Shown here: piece after piece, positions 7,617-16,561 of the stretch
Position numbering within the stretch: position 1 is the stretch's first letter
Layout of the letters: every line of letters starts with the position of its first letter
NCBI GenBank assembly: GCA_020851635.1
Contig: JADZCJ010000121.1
Span: 1 to 64,000, forward strand
Reading direction: 5' to 3'
DNA length: 64,000 bases
DNA from: Anaerolineae bacterium
Lineage (GTDB): Bacteria; Chloroflexota; Anaerolineae; UBA4142; SHND01
The notes under the pieces: model-generated
What the model was told of the DNA's origin: nothing
The model's input: the letters and a program-made list of their open reading frames with translations, nothing else
Database searches by the model: none
Made by a program: the position numbers and the translations under genes

Positions 7617-9635
7617 ATGACGGAATTGATTTGGGATGGGAAATATAAAGAGGGTGGCGTTGGAAAACACGCCCAAAAGGTTGCGCCTCTGCGCGTCGCG
7701 CTGCCGTTTCAGACGGTCGAGACGGTGAACGAGACCGCCAAAGAGCGCCAGCGCACATTGGATTTGTTTAGCGCGGGGCGTGATGCGGAATGGCGCAATC
7801 GTTTGATCTGGGGTGACAAAAAGTATGTCCTGCCTTCGCTGCTGCCGGAATTCGCGGGCAAGGTGAACCTGATTTACATTGACCCGCCGTTCAACGTGGG
7901 CGCGGACTTTTCATTCACGGCGACCATCCCCGACAATCCCGAGACGGACGAAGACGAAACGACCTCCTTCGTCAAAGAGCCGAGCGTGATCGAGACCAAG
8001 GCATACCGTGATACGTGGGGGCGCGGGCTGGATTCGTATTTGCAATGGTTTTATGAGACGGTGATTTTGCTGCGCGAGCTGCTGGCGGAGGATGGGAGTA
8101 TTTATGTGCATTTGGATTGGCATATGGCGCATTACGCGAAAGTAGTACTTGATGAACTGTTCGGAGTAGAAAATTGCCAAAATGAGTTGATTTGGAAACG
8201 AACGTCCGCGCGAAGCGATTCGCACACCTTTAATCACATACATGATGTTGTTTTTCTCTACAGCAAATCGGAAAGTTATGTTTTTAGCACCCAGTATACT
8301 GCGTATGATCAAACATATCTTGAAAATTTCTATAGGCAGGTCGAAGAAGAAACAGGAAGACGATTTACTCTGAGTGACCTTATGGCTGCTGGCACACGGA
8401 GGGGTTCCTCGGGAAAACCGTGGCGGGGGATCGACCCGAATTCTCGTGGCAATCATTGGAAATACACTATTGAAAAGCTTGAGGAACTCGACCGTAACGG
8501 TCGGATCTATTGGCCACAAAAAGATGGAGGTGTGCCAAGATACAAACGCTATCTAGATGAGATGCCTGGAGTGCCACTACAGTCTATTTGGACTGATGTG
8601 GGCCCAGTATCCTCCCAAGGCCTTGAGAATGTAAACTACTCAACCCAAAAACCCGAAGCCCTTCTCGAACGCATCATCAAGGCATCGTCCAACGAAAACG
8701 ACCTTGTCCTCGACTGTTTCGCAGGCAGCGGCACAACGGCCGCCGTCGCCGAAAAACTGAACCGGCGCTGGATCACGGCGGACTTGGGGCGTTTTGCGAT
8801 TCATACCACGCGCAAACGCTTGCTCGCCATTGACAATGTGCGCCCGTTCGTGGTGCAGAACCTGGGCAAATACGAGCGGCAGGTGTGGCAGGCGGCGGAA
8901 TTTGAGACGGCGGACAACGGGCGGCAGACCACAGAGGCGGAACGACAGCTGGTGTATCGGAACTTTATTCTGGAACTGTACAAGGGGCGTCCGATCACCG
9001 GGTACAGTTGGCTGCACGGTATCAAGGGCGGACGGCTGGTGCATGTGGGCGCGGTGGATTCGCCCGTGTCGGTCGGGGATGTGAAAAACATTGTTGCCGA
9101 GTTCAAAAAGGCGATTGGGACGGGCAAGGACGCGCCCGCGACGAACGGGGTGGATGTGCTGGGATGGGACTTTGCGTTCGAGTTGAACGAGGTGGCGGTG
9201 CAGCAAGCCGCGCAGGCGAATGTGAACGTGCGCTTTGTGCGCATCCCGCGCGAAGTGTTGGAGAAAAAGGCGGTCGAGCAGGGAGATATTCGGTTTTTCG
9301 AGTTGGCGGCGCTCAAGGTAAACGTTCACAAAAACAAGCGCGAGGTGACGTTGAAGCTGGAAGATTTTGTCATTCCCCCGGACGATGTGCCCGAGGACGT
9401 GCAGCGCGCAATCAAGCACTGGTCACAATGGATTGATTACTGGGCGGTGGACTGGGACAACAAGGGGGATACGTTTCACAACGAATGGCAGACCTATCGC
9501 ACGCGCAAGAGTCCCGACCTGCAAAAATCGGTCGGACACGCCTACGACGCGGCGGGGGAATATACGGTTGTGGTCAAGGTGATTGATATTTTAGGGAATG
9601 ATACGACCAAGACGGTGCGGGTAAAGGTGAGGTAG
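7617..9635 (+). CDS. Type III-like DNA methyltransferase (Mod)
   Basis: 672 residues. Motif IV DPPF lies at residues 89-92 and motif I FAGSGTT at about 368-374, the beta-class order of amino-methyltransferases. The stretch between them is the target recognition region; it is visibly more AT-rich from about 8140 to 8640, as expected for a swapped recognition domain. The C-terminal 60 residues (AAGEYTVVVKVIDILGNDT) look like a PKD-type beta domain. It methylates DNA and specifies recognition for the restriction subunit at 12108. GAGGG precedes the ATG. Confidence 0.88.
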   Translation: MTELIWDGKYKEGGVGKHAQKVAPLRVALPFQTVETVNETAKERQRTLDLFSAGRDAEWRNRLIWGDKKYVLPSLLPEFAGKVNLIYIDPPFNVGADFSFTATIPDNPETDEDETTSFVKEPSVIETKAYRDTWGRGLDSYLQWFYETVILLRELLAEDGSIYVHLDWHMAHYAKVVLDELFGVENCQNELIWKRTSARSDSHTFNHIHDVVFLYSKSESYVFSTQYTAYDQTYLENFYRQVEEETGRRFTLSDLMAAGTRRGSSGKPWRGIDPNSRGNHWKYTIEKLEELDRNGRIYWPQKDGGVPRYKRYLDEMPGVPLQSIWTDVGPVSSQGLENVNYSTQKPEALLERIIKASSNENDLVLDCFAGSGTTAAVAEKLNRRWITADLGRFAIHTTRKRLLAIDNVRPFVVQNLGKYERQVWQAAEFETADNGRQTTEAERQLVYRNFILELYKGRPITGYSWLHGIKGGRLVHVGAVDSPVSVGDVKNIVAEFKKAIGTGKDAPATNGVDVLGWDFAFELNEVAVQQAAQANVNVRFVRIPREVLEKKAVEQGDIRFFELAALKVNVHKNKREVTLKLEDFVIPPDDVPEDVQRAIKHWSQWIDYWAVDWDNKGDTFHNEWQTYRTRKSPDLQKSVGHAYDAAGEYTVVVKVIDILGNDTTKTVRVKVR

Positions 9636-9833
9636 GAAACAATCCGGTTGGTTCTGACTGTTCGAAAAATAACCGAGTTGTAACTAAAAGTGATAGACAG
9701 TGCACGGTAAATGCGCGATAATCGAGTTGTGCTTTTTGTTTCGGTTTCAGCTTTGGAAACGATAGTTATGTGTATGACCTCTTAGTTTGCCCCACCGACA
9801 ATTTGCGTTCGTCTTGAATGGAGACAAATCACG

Positions 9834-11540
9834 ATGGAAGAAACTCTTTCGATTGACCAGTGCCCGCATTGTAAAGAAGTGGTTGAAGATCCTGTATTCT
9901 TGTGCCCTCACTGTGACAGGTTGATTCTCAAATTCGGTCGGGCGTCATCATCGCTTTTCTTGCTTGCAGCATTTCTCTCAATTCTCGCGTTCCGTGTAAG
10001 CGGATCAATCTGGCCTATGTATTTTGTTGTTGCGATCGGCATAGTCCATTTATATGCGGTTGTATTCTCCCGAGGAGCGGCGATTGTAACCGGCACCATC
10101 GCGCTTTTAGCAGTCTCGCTAGGTTGGGCGCTTTGGTTACTTTTTGAATGGATCGTAGGGTATTCTCCCATCTCTGCAAATGTAGCTCCGCTCTGGCTTA
10201 CGATACAGCAAGCATTCGACCTTGTGGGATTTTTGTTAGCTCTGGGTATATGGGTTTTAGGTACGGTATGGGCACTCATGCTTGGGCGTAGGCGAGCGTT
10301 ACCAGGCATAAGATTAGCAAGTAGCTATTTTCTCGCAACAGGCGCCTTTATCTTTGGACTTTGGGCCACATGGGCGATCTTGATAGAAAATAGCCGATTC
10401 CAAGAAATTGTTATCAACGTAGCCGTCCTACTCGCGCTTATAGTTCCTGTAGTGCTATTGGTGTTTCTCTTGAGACGAGAACCGCCAAAGGGAACACGGT
10501 CACAAGTGTTTGCGGTCTGGTCGTTGCTCCTTACAGCTTATCTGTTCTCGACTCAGTTTCTCACCGTCCTGGTAGAGTATGGACTTGGCGTGATTCTACC
10601 AAAGGTACTTGGATTGCCGACTCTCGGCGTCGATTTGCCGTGGTTGCTCGATGTTCTCAAATGGCGGGCTCCAATTTCAGGAATCCTCTTGGCGGTTGCT
10701 TTGGTATCCTTGACTGCTTCAAGTCTCGCAACGGCCATTGAAGAATATCGTTCGTCCAAATCAGATAATCTACAACGTTTCGCAGATGGAATCAGAGAGC
10801 GTCTCACAGGATCCTCCAATTTTGTCGAGCAAATGACCTTACATATCGGAGGTGCATTAGCAGAGCTGGCAATACTTGGGACGAAAATTGCAGTCGTCGC
10901 TGGTGTTACCGCAACCAATCTCATTGACAATATTGTCGCTGTTTTAAAGGACGGATGGTATTACGGACTGAAGATGCTACGGTTTTTAATCGTCCCCGTG
11001 TTTAGCTTTTCGGTGTTGAGTATTCTATTAATCATAGTACTTACTGACTATCAAAGATACATTAGCGGGATAGCATTTTCTCCGTGGGCTCTTTGGGGAG
11101 AGGCAATTACCTACCTCATACTCGTTCTTGTGTTGAGTGCTGCTTGCTTCGGTTTTGCCCCTGCAATACAAAGTCGATTTGTCTTTAGTGGCACAATGGC
11201 GGCAGCCATGTTTGGTGTCTTGATCTACTTTGTGATTTCGATTGCCAGCTTGGGACTTTTGTTCATACATTTTGGATTCCGGACAGTTGGAATTTCCATG
11301 CCGTTTGTGGAACCGGGTCCAATCTACACATTGAATATTGTTGCATGTGTAGTGGCATTAGGATTACTGATAATGACGGTTGCTCCGACAACCATCCTTT
11401 CAAATTTGCGCGAGCGCTTTGCTCGTTTTGGCGCACTTCTTCCGGGATTTCAAGTTGCAGTATTAGTCGGGTTTGGAGTACTGGCGATCTACTTTGGTTT
11501 GGGTCTGATTTCGGAGAACATCTTGAAGTTAACCAAATGA
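9834..11540 (+). CDS. Polytopic membrane protein with N-terminal zinc ribbon
   Basis: 568 residues from an ATG with GGAG upstream. Residues 10-30 hold two CPHC motifs (CPHCKEVV and CPHCDRLI), a zinc-ribbon knuckle. The remainder is about a dozen hydrophobic segments interrupted by one cytosolic loop with a predicted amphipathic stretch around residues 305-340. I do not recognise the family. Base composition is clearly more AT-rich than the mod and res genes. Its position between them, in the same orientation, suggests it arrived with or inserted into the restriction island. Confidence 0.8.
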   Translation: MEETLSIDQCPHCKEVVEDPVFLCPHCDRLILKFGRASSSLFLLAAFLSILAFRVSGSIWPMYFVVAIGIVHLYAVVFSRGAAIVTGTIALLAVSLGWALWLLFEWIVGYSPISANVAPLWLTIQQAFDLVGFLLALGIWVLGTVWALMLGRRRALPGIRLASSYFLATGAFIFGLWATWAILIENSRFQEIVINVAVLLALIVPVVLLVFLLRREPPKGTRSQVFAVWSLLLTAYLFSTQFLTVLVEYGLGVILPKVLGLPTLGVDLPWLLDVLKWRAPISGILLAVALVSLTASSLATAIEEYRSSKSDNLQRFADGIRERLTGSSNFVEQMTLHIGGALAELAILGTKIAVVAGVTATNLIDNIVAVLKDGWYYGLKMLRFLIVPVFSFSVLSILLIIVLTDYQRYISGIAFSPWALWGEAITYLILVLVLSAACFGFAPAIQSRFVFSGTMAAAMFGVLIYFVISIASLGLLFIHFGFRTVGISMPFVEPGPIYTLNIVACVVALGLLIMTVAPTTILSNLRERFARFGALLPGFQVAVLVGFGVLAIYFGLGLISENILKLTK

Positions 11541-11748
11541 GTTCTCTTTGGAAACACCGTACGCCTTTGAGATGAGCTCTCCCCATCGCCAGTCGAATTC
11601 ATTGGTCTATCCTCCCTTTTCAAAAACTTACCTGCAAAACTCCTCGCCCGTGCCCTGCCACCCAGGCTCCGCAGAAATGTTACACGCAGTCTTTGACAAA
11701 CATATTCTTGCGCGAAAAGTGCTGTCTTGGAATAAACAAGCCAGCCCT

Positions 11749-11902
11749 CTGTAGGCTAGGCTCGGATGTCGAGCGCACGGCATAAAGCCGACTTTTACCT
11801 ACAGCCGACCGGCTGTTATTTCACTGCCCTGACTCCGAACTGTTCCGTTGGAACACTCACCATACGCTCGGTACGGGTTTCGGTGGTCAGTGACACATCT
11901 AT
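11749..11902 (-). ncRNA. Candidate structured RNA within the restriction island
   Basis: Two stacked junctions can be drawn. The first is a three-way junction: CTGTAGG (11749-11755) pairs with CCTACAG (11798-11804) and encloses the hairpins GCTCG-N5-CGAGC and CGGC-N5-GCCG. The second is a stem CTGA..CCGAA (11829-11839) pairing with TTCGG..TCAG (11879-11890), enclosing TGTTCC-gtt-GGAACA. A consensus-like promoter on the minus strand would start transcription near 11902. No ORF accounts for the sequence and it matches no RNA family I recognise. The 3' end is not defined. Confidence 0.45.
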
Positions 11903-11908
11903 GTTTCT

Positions 11909-11936
11909 ATTGTAACGGATATTCTCACCTCGTCAA
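11909..11936 (-). promoter_or_regulatory. Promoter for the candidate RNA
   Basis: On the minus strand: TTGACG (11936-11931), a 16-base spacer, and TACAAT (11914-11909). The predicted start is at about 11902, just before the first stem of the structured region. Confidence 0.5.
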
Positions 11937-12107
11937 TACCTGAATTTTGTTCGGAGTGTGCGTCACGATTTTGGGTAACAATTTACTCCCCCTCAAATTT
12001 AGTATAGATTCGTGGAGATTCGCGTTGATTCGCGGTTTCTATCCCCAGAGTCGAGAGTTGCCCAAAACTTTGACGCATACCCTTTTGCTCGGTTTTAAGG
12101 ATTTGCC

Positions 12108-14684
12108 ATGCCTCGCCCAAAGAAATCAACACTACAACCCTCTTTGCTCGAACCCGCGTTCAAGACCGCCCCGACCGTGCCTGCCATCAAGGAGGCGGTG
12201 CGCGAATGGCGCGAGGCGAAATACAAAGGCGCGACCGAGACAACGCGCATTTTATTAAATTACTGGTTCAAGACCGGCCATCGCAGGTTGAATGGGCGTC
12301 CGTTCGTCTATTATGACGCCCAGCGGGAAGCGATCGAGACGCTGATTTATTTATACGAAGTGGCGAACGTGCGAACGCACAAGGAGCTGATCGAGAAATA
12401 TGCGGGCAAGGTCAAGGACTTGCGTTTGCTGCAATACGATCTGTTTGCGCGGTATGGGGTCAAGATGGCGACGGGGAGCGGCAAGACCAAAGTCATGGCG
12501 CTGGCGGTCGCGTGGCAATACTTTAATGCGGTGGCAGAAGGACGCGACGATTACGCCAAGACATTTTTGCTGCTTGCGCCAAATGTGATCGTGTTTGAAC
12601 GTTTGAAATTCGATTTTGAAAACGGTCGGGTGTTCAAGACCGACCCGCTGATTCCGCCCGAACTGGAGATTTTTTGGGACTTTGATTTCTATATGCGCGG
12701 CGACGGCGAACGCGCCAGCTCGCAAGGCGCGCTGTATCTGACCAACATTCAGCAGTTTTATGAGCGCGCCTCGACGGATGACGACGAACCCGACATCATG
12801 ACCGCCGTTCTGGGACCGAAACCGCCGACCCAACCGAACGGCGCGGATAATTTTGACAAACGCATTGCCGCGCGCGGCGGCGCGGTGATGGTGCTGAACG
12901 ACGAAGCGCATCATACGCACGACGAGGAAAGCGAGTGGAACAAGTGCATTCGACGGCTCCATAGTCAAACCCTTGAGGTCTCAGAGACCTCAAGGGTTTT
13001 GGCGCAGTTGGATTTTAGCGCGACGCCGCGTTACAGCAAGGGTTCGCTCTTTACGTGGACGGTGTTTGATTATCCCCTCAAGCAGGCGATCATTGACAAC
13101 ATTGTCAAACGCCCGCTCAAAGGGATTGCCAGTGGCATTCAGGAAGCAAAATCGGACATTGCGAGTGTGCGTTACAAGGCATACCTCACCGCCGGAGTGG
13201 AGCGTTGGCGCGAGTATGTCACGCAGCTCGCGCCGCTCAGCAAGAAACCGGTCCTCTTTGTCATGATGAACACCACGGACGACGCGGACGATGTAGCAAG
13301 TTGGCTACGTGACCGTTACCCCACCGAGTTCAGCGGGGAAAGGTTATTGAGGATCCACACCGACAGGTCGGGCGAAGTATCTAAAAAAGATTTGGACGAC
13401 GCGCGCAAGGCGGCGCGTGAGGTGGATTCATCCAACAATCCCATCAATGCCATCGTCAGCGTGTTGATGCTGCGTGAAGGTTGGGACGTGCAGAATGTGA
13501 CGGTCGTCGTCGGTCTGCGCCCCTATACGTCCAAGGCGAATATTCTGCCCGAACAAACGGTGGGGCGCGGACTGCGCAAAATGTTTCGCGACCTGGCGAC
13601 GGATTACACCGAGCGCGTGGACGTGATCGGAAACAAGGCGTTTATCGAATTTGTCGAGCAGCTGGAAAAAGAAGAGGACCTTGCCTTTGAGACTTTTGAG
13701 GTCGGCAAGGACAAACTCGCCATCGTCACGATCGCGCCCGACCCTGCCAAACTCGCCAAGGATATTGCGGTCCCCGTGCTCAGTCCGATTCTCGCGCGCA
13801 AAAAGACGCTGGCAGAGGAAATTGCCGGGTTGGACGTTTCCAAAATGGACCGGGTGACGCTACCGATCAAGAGCGGAGACAAGGCGGCCGAGACGTTCAA
13901 GTACGAGGGATATGATTTTCTGACCCTGCAAAAACTGGTCGAGCGCGATTACAAACTGCCCGAAGTGCAGACGTCGCAAGAGGTGATTTCGTATTACGCC
14001 AAGCGCATCGCACAGGACGTCAAGCTGCCGTCACAGTTTGCGGCGCTTGCGCCCAAGGTGCGCGAGTTTTTGGAAACGCGCGCATTCAACCTGCCCGCCG
14101 ACCTGGACGACCCCGTGATTTTGAAAGCGATTGCGACCAACGTGGCGCAGTATGTGACCGTGCAAACGTTTGTCAAGGCGCTGCGCCCGCTCGTGGTGCA
14201 AGAGTTGACACCCGAATTGAGCGGAGAGGCGCGCAAATTATCCGAGACGCCGCCCTTTCCGTATGCGCGCACTACCCTGCCTGCCGCCAAGACGGTGTTC
14301 AATCTGGTGACCTGCGGCAACGAGCTCGAAAAAGCGTTCGCCAAATTTCTCGACGGCGCGCAAGACGTGGAACGTTTTGCCAAGCTGCCCGAACAATTCA
14401 ACTTTGCCATCGAATACACAGATTCAAACAACAATCTGCGCTATTACGAGCCCGATTTTGTCGTTGTGACCGCGGACCGCGGGCACTGGCTCGTTGAAAC
14501 CAAAGGACGCGAAGATATTGACGTTGCCAACAAAGACCGCGCCGCCATGCTCTGGTGCGAGAACGCAACGCGATTGACGGGCACAGAATGGAGTTATCTC
14601 AAGATTCCGCAAAAAGAATTTGAGAAATTGCAGGCGGACGAGTTTGGGGATTTGCAGGTGTTTGCGCCCCCGCCGCTTTTTTAA
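12108..14684 (+). CDS. Type III-like restriction endonuclease (Res)
   Basis: 858 residues. Helicase motifs: Walker A ATGSGKT (about 121-127), DEAH box (265-268), and motif VI QTVGRGLRK (around 486). A C-terminal PD-(D/E)XK nuclease follows (YYEPDFVVV then VETKG, about 780-800). It translocates on and cuts DNA lacking Mod methylation. AAGGA lies 6-7 bases before the ATG. An 11-codon palindromic sequence interrupts the region between the DEAH motif and the SATPR motif without breaking the frame (see 12967). It is separated from mod by the membrane-protein gene. Confidence 0.88.
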   Translation: MPRPKKSTLQPSLLEPAFKTAPTVPAIKEAVREWREAKYKGATETTRILLNYWFKTGHRRLNGRPFVYYDAQREAIETLIYLYEVANVRTHKELIEKYAGKVKDLRLLQYDLFARYGVKMATGSGKTKVMALAVAWQYFNAVAEGRDDYAKTFLLLAPNVIVFERLKFDFENGRVFKTDPLIPPELEIFWDFDFYMRGDGERASSQGALYLTNIQQFYERASTDDDEPDIMTAVLGPKPPTQPNGADNFDKRIAARGGAVMVLNDEAHHTHDEESEWNKCIRRLHSQTLEVSETSRVLAQLDFSATPRYSKGSLFTWTVFDYPLKQAIIDNIVKRPLKGIASGIQEAKSDIASVRYKAYLTAGVERWREYVTQLAPLSKKPVLFVMMNTTDDADDVASWLRDRYPTEFSGERLLRIHTDRSGEVSKKDLDDARKAAREVDSSNNPINAIVSVLMLREGWDVQNVTVVVGLRPYTSKANILPEQTVGRGLRKMFRDLATDYTERVDVIGNKAFIEFVEQLEKEEDLAFETFEVGKDKLAIVTIAPDPAKLAKDIAVPVLSPILARKKTLAEEIAGLDVSKMDRVTLPIKSGDKAAETFKYEGYDFLTLQKLVERDYKLPEVQTSQEVISYYAKRIAQDVKLPSQFAALAPKVREFLETRAFNLPADLDDPVILKAIATNVAQYVTVQTFVKALRPLVVQELTPELSGEARKLSETPPFPYARTTLPAAKTVFNLVTCGNELEKAFAKFLDGAQDVERFAKLPEQFNFAIEYTDSNNNLRYYEPDFVVVTADRGHWLVETKGREDIDVANKDRAAMLWCENATRLTGTEWSYLKIPQKEFEKLQADEFGDLQVFAPPPLF
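12967..12999. repeat. Perfect palindrome inside the res gene
   Basis: Two 16-base arms (AAACCCTTGAGGTCTC and its reverse complement) are separated by a single A. The 33-bp length equals 11 codons, encoding about residues 287-297 (roughly QTLEVSETSRV). It looks like a mobile intergenic-type repeat that inserted in frame. Confidence 0.85.
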
Positions 14685-14728
14685 GAGTCGTGCAGGAAAC
14701 CTTTGGGATGCGAGCAAGATGTGCTGCT

Positions 14729-14794
14729 CTCCTGGGAACGCAAATCTCCGATTTGCCCCCTCCCCTCTCCTGGGAACGCAAATTTCCAATTTGC
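14729..14794. repeat. Tandem hairpin repeat with compensatory change
   Basis: Two 38-bp-spaced units share CTCCTGGGAACGCAAAT. Each ends in a hairpin: GCAAATC-tcc-GATTTGC (14740-14756) and GCAAATT-tcc-AATTTGC (14778-14794). One base pair differs by a compensatory C-G to T-A change. The rest of 14685-15090 contains no gene. Confidence 0.75.
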
Positions 14795-14968
14795 GCACTG
14801 TCCCCGCCCTCTACGTAAAACATTCGTGAAACATACGTGCAAGATACGTGAAAAATACGCGCCACACGTATTTACATTCCCCGCCGCTTGTTCTACACTT
14901 GCCCCATCAACCTATTCCGCACCCACCTTAAAAATCCAACTCGCTTGCCCACCGGCTTGTGCAGATCC

Positions 14969-15006
14969 AACTTGATTAATTTCTTGATTAATCAAGAAAT
15001 CAAGTT
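14969..15006. repeat. Nested AT-rich palindrome
   Basis: A 22-bp perfect palindrome (14979-15000, ATTTCTTGATT and its complement) is flanked by outer arms AACTTGAT/ATCAAGTT. The word ATCAAG recurs again at about 15040-15056. It could be a protein binding site; nothing else supports a function. Confidence 0.5.
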
Positions 15007-15155
15007 TACGACTATAAACCACAAATTTCACCCCAAACAATCAAGTTAATCAAGAAGGGGCGGCGCCTCGTGCCAGCCCACCCGTCCCCGCCCTTCGTAC
15101 CTTGCGACCTGTCACCTGCGACCTGTCACTTGTACCTTGCAACTTGCAAAAACAC

Positions 15156-15184
15156 TTGACACCGCACATCCGTTCTAGTATAAT
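15156..15184 (+). promoter_or_regulatory. recA promoter
   Basis: A perfect consensus: TTGACA (15156-15161), a 17-base spacer, TATAAT (15179-15184), giving a leader of about 200 bases. No SOS box was recognised. Confidence 0.8.
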
Positions 15185-15270
15185 CCTTTCACCGTTCCTT
15201 GTGGACGGCGTTCTCGCCTCTGGCGAGCACAATCTCGATTCGGTCCCGTTCTTTAGGCGAATCCAGCCGG

Positions 15271-15297
15271 GTTGGTTGCAACGGTGTTGCAACCAAC
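15271..15297 (+). other. Hairpin in the recA leader
   Basis: GTTGGTTGCAAC pairs perfectly with GTTGCAACCAAC across a GGT loop, within the long recA 5' leader. It has no T-run, so it is an mRNA structure or an operator rather than a terminator. Confidence 0.6.
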
Positions 15298-15395
15298 ATC
15301 CAATTGGAGTATATTCGCCCCACTCGACGCCACGCGCGACAGCCATAAGCGCGGTCAAGAGCAAATACAAGCACGGGCAAAAGGAGCATGTCAAC

Positions 15396-16520
15396 ATGGC
15401 TGCATCTGACAAGACTGCGGATAAAGAGAGCAAGGGCAAGGCGCAATCCCTCGATTCCACCCTCAGCTCGCTCAAGAAACGCTTTGGCGAAGGCGCGATC
15501 ATGCGTCTCGGCGACAATCCCCACGCCAAAATCGAAGCCATCCCCACCGGCGCCGTTTCCCTCGACCTCGCCCTCGGCATCGGCGGCGTTCCCAAAGGAC
15601 GCATCACCGAAATCTATGGTCCCGAAGCGTCCGGCAAAACCACCATCTGCCAGCATATCATCGCCAACGCCCAGAAAAACGGCGGCGTCGCGGCGTTTAT
15701 TGACGTCGAGCACGCGTTCGATTCGTCCTATGCCGCCAAGTGCGGCGTCAACACCGAAGAGTTGTTGATCTCCCAGCCCGACACGGGAGAACAGGCGCTC
15801 GAAATCGCCGAAGCGCTCGTCCGTTCCGGCGCGGTGGATGTGGTCGTGATTGACTCGGTCGCCGCCCTCGTCCCACGCGCCGAGATCGAAGGCGAAATGG
15901 GCGACTCGCACATGGGTCTCCACGCCCGTCTCATGTCCCAGGCGCTCCGCAAACTGACCGGCGCGATCAAAAAGTCCAACACCGCCGTCATTTTCACCAA
16001 CCAGCTGCGCCAGAAAATCGGCATCATGTTTGGCAACCCCGAAACGACCACCGGCGGCATGGCACTCAAGTTCTATGCCTCGGTCCGCATGGACGTGCGC
16101 CCGACCGACCAGATCAAGAACGGCGACAACGTGATCGGCACGCGCGTGCGCGTCCGCGTCAAGAAAAACAAGGTCGCCCCGCCCTTTACCAAAGCCGAAT
16201 TTGACATTCTCCACAACGAAGGCATCTCGCGCGAAGGCGACATGATTGACACCGGCGTGGAATACGGCATCATTGACAAGCGCGGCGCATTCTATTCCTA
16301 CAACGGTCAGCGGCTCGGACAGGGACGCGAGAATTCGCGCACCTTTTTGCGCGAAAATCCGGCGGTCATGGACGAACTCGTCCACGCCATCCGCGTCAAG
16401 GCGGGCATTGACGGGGCGAACGGCGTCGCCGCCATCCCCGCTGCCATGATGGACACACCCGATCTGGACGACGAGGACGAAGCAGAAGAGGAAGAGGAAG
16501 AAGAGGACGACGAAGAATAA
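15396..16520 (+). CDS. recA: Recombinase RecA
   Basis: 374 residues from the ATG at 15396, preceded by AAGGAG; an in-frame extension to 15102 would run through the promoter. Walker [10 protein letters not shown] is at residues 75-83. The DNA-binding loop 2 region contains [18 protein letters not shown], and the protein ends in a very acidic tail. RecA forms ATP-dependent filaments on single-stranded DNA for homologous recombination and SOS induction. Its modulator recX lies downstream. Confidence 0.97.
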   Translation: MAASDKTADKESKGKAQSLDSTLSSLKKRFGEGAIMRLGDNPHAKIEAIPTGAVSLDLALGIGGVPKGRITEIYGPEASGKTTICQHIIANAQKNGGVAAFIDVEHAFDSSYAAKCGVNTEELLISQPDTGEQALEIAEALVRSGAVDVVVIDSVAALVPRAEIEGEMGDSHMGLHARLMSQALRKLTGAIKKSNTAVIFTNQLRQKIGIMFGNPETTTGGMALKFYASVRMDVRPTDQIKNGDNVIGTRVRVRVKKNKVAPPFTKAEFDILHNEGISREGDMIDTGVEYGIIDKRGAFYSYNGQRLGQGRENSRTFLRENPAVMDELVHAIRVKAGIDGANGVAAIPAAMMDTPDLDDEDEAEEEEEEEDDEE

Positions 16521-16530
16521 AGCGACCAAA

Positions 16531-16557
16531 CCAAACCCATCCCGCGCGGATGGGTTT
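16531..16557 (+). other. Hairpin downstream of recA
   Basis: CAAACCCATCC pairs with GGATGGGTTTG across a five-base loop, 10 bases after the recA stop. No T-run follows; instead a TATAAT at 16562-16567 begins almost at once. It may be a weak terminator. Confidence 0.5.
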
Positions 16558-16561
16558 GTGG

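Noticed and set aside
11749-11936. RNase P RNA, group II intron or cobalamin riboswitch
   Set aside because: The conserved core sequences of those RNAs are absent.
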